A DNA stretch of 10,374 nucleotides from an uncultured Lachnospiraceae bacterium (GTDB lineage: Bacteria > Bacillota > Clostridia > Lachnospirales > Lachnospiraceae). Both the position numbers and the translations under genes were made by a program. Position 1 is the stretch's first letter, and each line of letters opens with the position of its first letter. Positions 5,592-10,374 of the stretch are shown in pieces. The stretch is taken from assembly GCA_910586755.1 (NCBI GenBank), contig CAJUJM010000009.1:1-10374 (forward strand). Reading direction: 5' to 3'. Under the pieces are notes generated by a model that worked only from the letters and a program-made list of their open reading frames with translations, did not search any database and was not told where the DNA came from.

Positions 5592-6944
5592 TTATACGAA
5601 ATGTCCTTTATCGCCCATTACCTTAATTACCTGATCCACATACTTTTCGCAGGTTTCCAGCTCCGGGGCTTCCACCATGACCCGGACTACCGGTTCTGTA
5701 CCGCTCTGACGCAGCAGGATCCGTCCGGTGTCTCCCAGGCTTTGGGTTACCTTTTCAACCTCTGCCTTTACATCCTCATCATCCTGAGCAGCTGTTTTAT
5801 CCTTAACCCGGACATTTTTCAGAACCTGAGGGTAAATCTGCACCTGGGATGCCAGTTTATCTAAAGGCTGCTTTTTCTCCAGAATTACTTCCATCACCTT
5901 TAAGGAGGTAAGGATACCGTCTCCGGTGGTAGCGTTTTTGCTGAAAATAATGTGTCCCGACTGCTCGCCTCCCAGACAGTAGCCGTTGGCAGACATATTC
6001 TCATAAACGTATTTATCTCCTACCGCAGTCTTTTCATAACGGATTCCGTCCCGATCAAAAGCCTTATAGAGGCCAAAATTGGACATTACTGTGGTAACGA
6101 CTGTATTATTAAGTAAACTTCCCTGTTCTTTCATATATTTGCCGCAGATGTACATGATCACATCGCCGTCTACCAATTTTCCGTCTTTGTCCACGGCCAG
6201 ACAGCGATCTGCATCGCCGTCATAGGCAAATCCCACATCACAGCCTTCATTTTTCACAAAAGCCTGGAGATTTTCAATGTGGGTGGAGCCGCACCCATTA
6301 TTAATATTTAAACCATTTGGCTCATTGGAAATCACATGGGTTTCTGCGCCCAAAGCGTCAAACACGCTCTTGGCAATGGTGGAGGCGCTGCCGTTGGCAC
6401 AGTCCAGGGCCACTTTCATATTTTTAAAGGAACGGGTTGCAATAGAAATCAAATATCCAATATAACGGTTTCTTCCGGCGGCAAAGTCTACAGTGCGTCC
6501 GATCTGATCTCTTCTTGCCATGGGGATCTCTCCCATTTCCCCATCCAGGTATTTCTCAATCTCAAGGATTACACTTTCCTCCAGCTTTTCTCCTCTCTCA
6601 TTGATAACTTTGATGCCGTTATCGTAATAGGGATTATGGCTGGCAGAGATCATAATACCGCAGTCAAATTCCTCGGTTCTTACCACATAGGAAACACTGG
6701 GAGTCGTAGTTACATGGAGAAGGTAAACATCTGCCCCCGACGCGGTAAGGCCGGAAACCAGAGAATATTCAAACATGTAGCTGCTGCGTCTGGTATCTTT
6801 TCCGATAACCACCCGGGTACGCTCATCCGGGTTTCTCTGTCCATAATACCATCCTAAAAAGCGTCCCACCTTATAAGCATGCTCCACTGTTAAATCCACA
6901 TTTGCCTCGCCGCGAAAGCCGTCCGTTCCAAAATATTTTCCCAT
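5592..6944 (-). CDS. glmM: phosphoglucosamine mutase GlmM
   Basis: The 450-residue length is typical of the family. It converts glucosamine-6-phosphate to glucosamine-1-phosphate, the step before GlmU in UDP-GlcNAc synthesis for peptidoglycan and other glycans, in the cytoplasm. Visible motifs in order are the N-terminal FGTDGFRGEAN, the catalytic phosphoserine loop ISASHNP (Ser102), the metal-binding DGDADR (242-247), the sugar-binding GGEQSGH (325-331) and the C-terminal phosphate-binding RQSGTEP (412-418). The opening motif and length favour GlmM over phosphomannomutase or phosphoglucomutase. The start at 6944 is chosen because AGGAGG lies just upstream and MGKYFGTDG is the family's normal N terminus; the frame is open for 24 further codons, but these read through the intergenic hairpin. 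It lies downstream of rmlD and may be transcribed with the rhamnose genes. Confidence 0.95.
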   Translation of the reverse strand: MGKYFGTDGFRGEANVDLTVEHAYKVGRFLGWYYGQRNPDERTRVVIGKDTRRSSYMFEYSLVSGLTASGADVYLLHVTTTPSVSYVVRTEEFDCGIMISASHNPYYDNGIKVINERGEKLEESVILEIEKYLDGEMGEIPMARRDQIGRTVDFAAGRNRYIGYLISIATRSFKNMKVALDCANGSASTIAKSVFDALGAETHVISNEPNGLNINNGCGSTHIENLQAFVKNEGCDVGFAYDGDADRCLAVDKDGKLVDGDVIMYICGKYMKEQGSLLNNTVVTTVMSNFGLYKAFDRDGIRYEKTAVGDKYVYENMSANGYCLGGEQSGHIIFSKNATTGDGILTSLKVMEVILEKKQPLDKLASQVQIYPQVLKNVRVKDKTAAQDDEDVKAEVEKVTQSLGDTGRILLRQSGTEPVVRVMVEAPELETCEKYVDQVIKVMGDKGHFV

Positions 6945-6965
6945 TATACTTTCCTCCTGTTTTAC

Positions 6966-7014
6966 GGCCCTTAATGGGCCTATTTTCATTGAAAATCCGC
7001 CGCCGACAGGCGGC
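6966..7014. repeat. two small GC-rich hairpins in the glmM leader
   Basis: GGCCC (6966-6970) pairs with GGGCC (6976-6980), and GCCGCC (6999-7004) pairs with GGCGGC (7009-7014). Both lie in the untranslated stretch before glmM; the first ends a few bases before its ribosome binding site. No T-run follows, so a terminator is not supported. Confidence 0.4.
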
Positions 7015-7032
7015 ATAAGTTCAGGTGTGCCC

Positions 7033-7086
7033 CATGCGCCCGCTGGACTTTCATGTGCGGTAGTTCGTCCGCCGCCGGGCGCATGC
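7033..7086. repeat. GC-rich intergenic inverted repeat, copy 1
   Basis: CATGCGCCCG (7033-7042) pairs perfectly with CGGGCGCATG (7076-7085) around a 33-base spacer. The 20-base segment at 7067-7086, read on the minus strand, equals 7969-7988 read on the plus strand except for one base. The same family of sequence therefore lies on both sides of rmlD. Confidence 0.6.
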
Positions 7087-7090
7087 AGGT

Positions 7091-7939
7091 TTAGTAATCA
7101 ATCTCCTTTAAATACCGCCCCAGAGCATCCTGCCAGGTTGGAAGGGGGGTAAAGCCTTTTTCCACCAGCTTTGACCGATCCATACGGCTGTTTTTTGGAC
7201 GTTTGGCTTTGGCCGGAAACTGGCTGGAATCCACCGGAGTCACCCTGACATCATCCATGCCTGCCTGACGGAAAATCTCGCAGGCAAACTCATACCAGCT
7301 GCACAGCCCCTCGTTGGTGGCATGATAGCGGCCGTATTCTTCGGTCTCAATCATGTCTGCCAGAAGCCGGGCCAAATCATAGGTATAGGTGGGAGAGCCA
7401 ATCTGATCATTTACCACGCTGACTGCGCCCTTTTCCTTTCCTAACCGAAGCATGGTTTTAATGAAGTTTTTGCCATTGACTCCAAATACCCAGGCAATCC
7501 TGACAGTAAAATATTTTTTTACCAGCCTTTCAATATAAACCTCGCCCTCGTATTTAGTCAGCCCATAGATATTTAAGGGTTCTCTGTGATCATCCGGCTC
7601 CCAGGGGCGGGTGCCTTCGCCGTTAAACACATAGTCGGTACTGATGTACATCAGCTTCACATCTAAATCCCGGCATACCTCTGCAATGTTTCTGGTTCCC
7701 TCTGCATTAATCTTGCGGCATAGCTCTACATTATCTTCTGCCGCATCTACTGCAGTATATGCAGCGCAATGGATAACTGCATCTGGTTTTGCCTCCGTAA
7801 TTACCCGGCGGCAGGCCTCCCCATCCGTAATATCCATCTCTGCTACATCCACACCGATATACTCAACGCCCCGTTTGTCAAATTCATTCATCAAATCATG
7901 GCCCAGCTGTCCCTTTGATCCGGTAATTAGAATTTTCAT
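7091..7939 (-). CDS. rmlD: dTDP-4-dehydrorhamnose reductase RmlD
   Basis: The product is 282 residues, the usual size. It reduces dTDP-4-dehydro-L-rhamnose to dTDP-L-rhamnose with NAD(P)H, the last step of the pathway, in the cytoplasm. The N-terminal Rossmann motif TGSKGQLG (6-13) binds the cofactor. The catalytic residues of this short-chain-dehydrogenase relative are visible as STDYVF (Thr101) and YGLTK (Tyr125, Lys129), and NDQIGSPTY belongs to the substrate-binding C-terminal part. The ATG at 7939 is chosen because GGAGGAGCAGG lies directly upstream and MKILITG is the canonical start. The frame runs 11 codons further up without similarity. It follows rmlB after a structured gap of about 160 bases and precedes glmM. 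Confidence 0.94.
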   Translation of the reverse strand: MKILITGSKGQLGHDLMNEFDKRGVEYIGVDVAEMDITDGEACRRVITEAKPDAVIHCAAYTAVDAAEDNVELCRKINAEGTRNIAEVCRDLDVKLMYISTDYVFNGEGTRPWEPDDHREPLNIYGLTKYEGEVYIERLVKKYFTVRIAWVFGVNGKNFIKTMLRLGKEKGAVSVVNDQIGSPTYTYDLARLLADMIETEEYGRYHATNEGLCSWYEFACEIFRQAGMDDVRVTPVDSSQFPAKAKRPKNSRMDRSKLVEKGFTPLPTWQDALGRYLKEIDY

Positions 7940-7968
7940 TTTCCTGCTCCTCCTTATTCGTTTTGCCG

Positions 7969-7988
7969 GCACGCGCCCGGCGGCGGAC
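7969..7988. repeat. GC-rich intergenic repeat, copy 2
   Basis: GCACGCGCCCGGCGGCGGAC is the inverted partner (19 of 20 bases) of 7067-7086. It is followed by TTTCA, which also follows GGAC in the shorter relative at 7037-7053. The two copies flank rmlD in opposite orientation. Confidence 0.6.
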
Positions 7989-8001
7989 TTTCAAAGTAAA
8001 A

Positions 8002-8080
8002 CGCCTGAAAACACTGAGCTCCCGCTGCACAGCAGGCCGGAAAGCCCTGCTGCGCGGTGTTCCTCTGCTGTTTCCAGGCG
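8002..8080. repeat. large potential stem-loop between rmlB and rmlD
   Basis: CGCCTGAAAACA (8002-8013) pairs with TGTTTCCAGGCG (8069-8080) at 11 of 12 positions. Nested inside, CAGCAGG (8030-8036) pairs with CCTGCTG (8046-8052). In the transcript this gives a long branched hairpin before the rmlD ribosome binding site. There is no T-run, so processing, attenuation or mRNA stability would be the roles to test. Confidence 0.5.
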
Positions 8081-8098
8081 CCCCGTTGCGCGATAATG

Positions 8099-9124
8099 CT
8101 ATTTTAGCTGTTCTCCATACATCTTATCAAAATATTGGCTGTATTCTCCACTGATGATGTGCTTCCACCAGTCCTGATTTTCCAGATACCACTGGATGGT
8201 CTGCTTGATCCCTGTGTCAAAGGTGTACTTCGGCTCCCAGCCTAACTCCCTCTCCAGCTTCCTGGGGTCAATTGCATATCTTCTGTCATGTCCCAGCCGG
8301 TCCGCCACAAAACGAATTAAACTCTCCGGCTTATCCAGGGCCTTTAATACTGTCTTTACTACTTCCAGGTTGGTCCTCTCGTTGTGGCCTCCTACATTGT
8401 AGACTTCCCCGTCTTTTCCTTTATGCAGAATTAAATCAATGGCCTCACAGTGATCCGATACATGCAGCCAGTCTCTTACATTCTCCCCTGTCCCATATAC
8501 CGGGATCTCCTCATCTGCCAATGCACGGCTGATAATCAGCGGAATCAGCTTCTCCGGGAAGTGGTACGGACCATAGTTGTTGGAACATCTGGATATGGTT
8601 ACCGGCATGCCATAGGTCCTGTGGTACGCCAGTACGAAAAGGTCTGCGCTGGCCTTGGCTGATGAATACGGACTGGACGTGTGCAGCGGCGTTTCCTCTG
8701 TAAAGAATAAATCCGGACGGTCTAACGGCAGATCCCCGTATACCTCATCTGTGGATACCTGGTGGAACCTTTTAATCCCGTACTTTTTACAAGCATCCAA
8801 CAGGGTGGTGGTTCCCATTACGTTGGTCCGTACAAAGATCTCCGGATCCGTAATGGAGCGGTCTACGTGACTCTCTGCCGCAAAGTTTACCACCATATCC
8901 GGCTTCTCTGTCTCAAATAACCGGAATATAAACTCCCGGTCTGCTATATCTCCCTTTACAAACTTATAGTTGGGCTTGTCCTCTACAGGCTTTAATGTCT
9001 CTAAATTTCCTGCATAGGTTAATAAATCCAGATTGATAATCTCATAATCCGGGTACTTATTTACCATATGGTGTACGAAGTTTCCTCCGATAAACCCGGC
9101 TCCGCCTGTTACAATAATCTTCAT
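8099..9124 (-). CDS. rmlB: dTDP-glucose 4,6-dehydratase RmlB
   Basis: The product is 341 residues, normal for the family. It converts dTDP-glucose to dTDP-4-dehydro-6-deoxyglucose using tightly bound NAD+. The Rossmann motif TGGAGFIGGNF (6-16) is at the N terminus. AAESHVDRSI (82-91), the catalytic STDEVYG (Thr125, Asp126, Glu127) and YSSAK (Tyr153, Lys157) are all present, as are SRCSNNYGPYHFPEKLIP and the later GTGENVRDWLHV. The start has AAGGAGG just upstream. It lies 58 bases after rmlA on the same strand, and that short gap contains only minor hairpins, so cotranscription is likely. Confidence 0.97.
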   Translation of the reverse strand: MKIIVTGGAGFIGGNFVHHMVNKYPDYEIINLDLLTYAGNLETLKPVEDKPNYKFVKGDIADREFIFRLFETEKPDMVVNFAAESHVDRSITDPEIFVRTNVMGTTTLLDACKKYGIKRFHQVSTDEVYGDLPLDRPDLFFTEETPLHTSSPYSSAKASADLFVLAYHRTYGMPVTISRCSNNYGPYHFPEKLIPLIISRALADEEIPVYGTGENVRDWLHVSDHCEAIDLILHKGKDGEVYNVGGHNERTNLEVVKTVLKALDKPESLIRFVADRLGHDRRYAIDPRKLERELGWEPKYTFDTGIKQTIQWYLENQDWWKHIISGEYSQYFDKMYGEQLK

Positions 9125-9182
9125 GTTTCCTCCTTATTGCCCTGCTGTTTGGGCATACAGATACACTCTTAAGTGTTTCCTC

Positions 9183-10073
9183 CTAATTGTACAGCTTGTC
9201 TACATATTTTCCGTCCAATACGTCTTTTAAATACCTTCCGTACTGGTTTTTCTTTAAGATTTCATAGGTTTCCAGCACCTGCTCTCTGGTAATCCACCCA
9301 TTTAAGTAGGCGATTTCCTCCAGACAGGCAATCTTTCTGTGCTGATGGGTCTCTACCGTCTTTACAAAGTTAGTGGCATCCACTAAAGACTCATGGGTTC
9401 CCGTATCCAGCCAGGTAAATCCCTGCCCCATTAAAGTTACATCCAGCTCCCCATTCTCCAGGTAGATCCGGTTTAAATCTGTAATCTCCAGTTCTCCCCT
9501 GGCGGAAGGCTTCAGGTTCTTGGCATAGTTTACCACCCGGTTGTCATAAAAATACAGACCGGTTACACAGTAATTGGACTTGGGACTGGCCGGTTTTTCC
9601 TCAATGGAAATTGCCCGCCCTTTCTCATCAAACTCCACAATGCCGAACCGTTCCGGGTCGTCTACATAGTAACCAAATACCGTAGCCCCGGTTTCTTTGG
9701 CCGCGGCGGCCCGAAGGCGTTTCTTTAATCCCTGGCCGTGGAAAATGTTGTCGCCTAAAATCATGGCAACCGAGTCTTCCCCGATAAATTCCTCCCCGAT
9801 AATAAATGCCTGAGCCAGTCCGTCCGGGCTTGGCTGGATGGCGTAGGAAAGATTAATGCCAAACTGGCTTCCATTTCCTAAGAGCGCCTCAAACCTGGGG
9901 GTATCATCCGGGGTGGAAATCAATAAAATATCCCGAATCCCAGCATTCATCAACACGGAAAGGGGGTAATAAATCATGGGTTTGTCATAAATGGGCAGTA
10001 ACTGCTTGGATGTTACTTTGGTCAGGGGGTAGAGTCTGGTTCCGCTGCCTCCTGCTAAAATAATGCCTTTCAT
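9183..10073 (-). CDS. rmlA: glucose-1-phosphate thymidylyltransferase RmlA
   Basis: The product is 296 residues, typical of the short RmlA group. It joins dTTP and glucose-1-phosphate to form dTDP-glucose, the first step to dTDP-rhamnose and the point where the pathway is usually feedback-inhibited. The nucleotide-binding signature LAGGSGTRLYPLT (6-18) and the catalytic SKQLLPIYDKPMIYYPLS are intact. The metal-binding Asp108 is in ILGDNIFHG, and SIEEKP and YCVTGLYFYD form the sugar-binding part. An AGGAGG lies six bases upstream of the ATG. It is the first gene of the minus-strand rml block and is preceded by its own promoter. No rmlC follows, unlike in many rml clusters. Confidence 0.97.
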   Translation of the reverse strand: MKGIILAGGSGTRLYPLTKVTSKQLLPIYDKPMIYYPLSVLMNAGIRDILLISTPDDTPRFEALLGNGSQFGINLSYAIQPSPDGLAQAFIIGEEFIGEDSVAMILGDNIFHGQGLKKRLRAAAAKETGATVFGYYVDDPERFGIVEFDEKGRAISIEEKPASPKSNYCVTGLYFYDNRVVNYAKNLKPSARGELEITDLNRIYLENGELDVTLMGQGFTWLDTGTHESLVDATNFVKTVETHQHRKIACLEEIAYLNGWITREQVLETYEILKKNQYGRYLKDVLDGKYVDKLYN

Positions 10074-10133
10074 TCATATCCTCCTGGCAGACGCCATCAG
10101 GCGCATAAGGTTTTATTGTTGTGATACTATGGG

Positions 10134-10374
10134 TTATAATAGCATAGATCTTTGGATTTTGCAAATCTGGCAGGAGAATGTCGCAAAATTATCAATTTTA
10201 GAACTACAAATGCTCCTCTGGATCATTACTTGCTTGTCCACCTCCCTTAACCAATCATACGCCTGCTTTAATTCCCGGTTGCAGTAATTATTGCAGTCTG
10301 TTCTGCTGACAGATTTTTTCTCTTTCTCATAAATTTCTTTCCGATATGCTAATGTCTGGTTATAAACAAACCGG
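10134..10374 (-). pseudogene. tnpB: IS605/OrfB-type tnpB, N-terminal remnant, cut by the window edge
   Basis: The frame enters from the right edge with RFVYNQTLAYRKEIYEKEKK, the conserved segment near the N terminus of TnpB (usually G-x-x-R-x-V-Y-N). It continues through TDCNNYCNRELKQAYDWLREVDK, which matches the family's S-x-x-x-L-x-x-L-K-x-x-x-W-L-x-E-V pattern. After about 10233 the similarity stops (QVMIQRSICSSK onward) and a stop follows at 10134, so roughly the last 300 residues, including all RuvC nuclease residues, are missing. TnpB is the RNA-guided nuclease of IS200/IS605 elements. This copy is dead, and nothing like tnpA or a right-end guide RNA is seen in the window. Confidence 0.65.
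10136..10164 (-). promoter_or_regulatory. promoter of the rml operon
   Basis: On the minus strand, TTGCAA (10159-10164), a 17-base spacer and TATTAT (10136-10141) form a good vegetative promoter about 60 bases before the rmlA start. It lies within the run-off frame of the tnpB remnant, close to its breakpoint. Confidence 0.6.

Noticed and set aside
6336..6857. 173-codon plus-strand frame inside glmM
   Set aside because: It is the antisense shadow of a highly conserved gene, with no start signals.
6945..7016. Longer start for GlmM
   Set aside because: The extra 24 codons translate the intergenic hairpins; the ATG at 6944 has AGGAGG and the normal family N terminus.
7644..8154. Plus-strand frames over rmlD and the rmlB-rmlD gap
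   Set aside because: These are antisense frames produced by GC-rich codons; they have no ribosome binding sites or known domains.

Overview
The window looks like chromosomal DNA of a low-GC Gram-positive, most likely a Clostridia/Lachnospiraceae member. Support for this: strong AGGAGG-type ribosome binding sites, an Agr-type histidine kinase with a LytTR regulator, a clostridial-looking GlmM, and a beta-glucoside-type PTS protein. The genus cannot be read from the sequence alone.

The right half (about 5.6-10.1 kb, minus strand) is a conserved sugar-nucleotide block, read rmlA - rmlB - rmlD - glmM. RmlA, RmlB and RmlD make dTDP-L-rhamnose except for the epimerase step (no rmlC is present). 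GlmM makes glucosamine-1-phosphate for UDP-GlcNAc. A good sigma-70-like promoter sits before rmlA, next to a truncated IS605-type tnpB remnant at the window edge. The two gaps flanking rmlD carry a shared GC-rich repeat and large potential hairpins.

The middle (about 4.0-5.6 kb, minus strand) is a rearranged sugar-uptake locus. It has an RpiR-type regulator cut off after its DNA-binding domain, followed by an in-frame chimera. The chimera joins the EIIB domain and the start of EIIC of a PTS permease to the C-terminal half of an EamA/DMT drug-metabolite exporter. Its 3' end overlaps, tail to tail, the 3' end of the response-regulator gene.

The left-middle (about 0.87-4.08 kb) is an AT-rich peptide-signalling locus. 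On the plus strand an AgrC-like kinase and an AgrA-like LytTR regulator overlap by ATGA. Divergently, on the minus strand, a 38-codon ORF looks like an AgrD-type cyclic-lactone autoinducer precursor with serine instead of the usual cysteine. It is followed by a 95-aa unknown ORF, a 154-aa four-helix membrane protein and a probable terminator. The shared intergenic region carries a strong kinase promoter with a 16-bp palindrome in its spacer and a candidate LytTR direct repeat facing the peptide gene. No AgrB protease is visible. This locus is the most interesting part of the window.

The left end (1-0.87 kb) is decayed DNA: a YgiT/MqsA-type zinc-finger antitoxin remnant, unrecognised broken reading frames and two strong inverted repeats.
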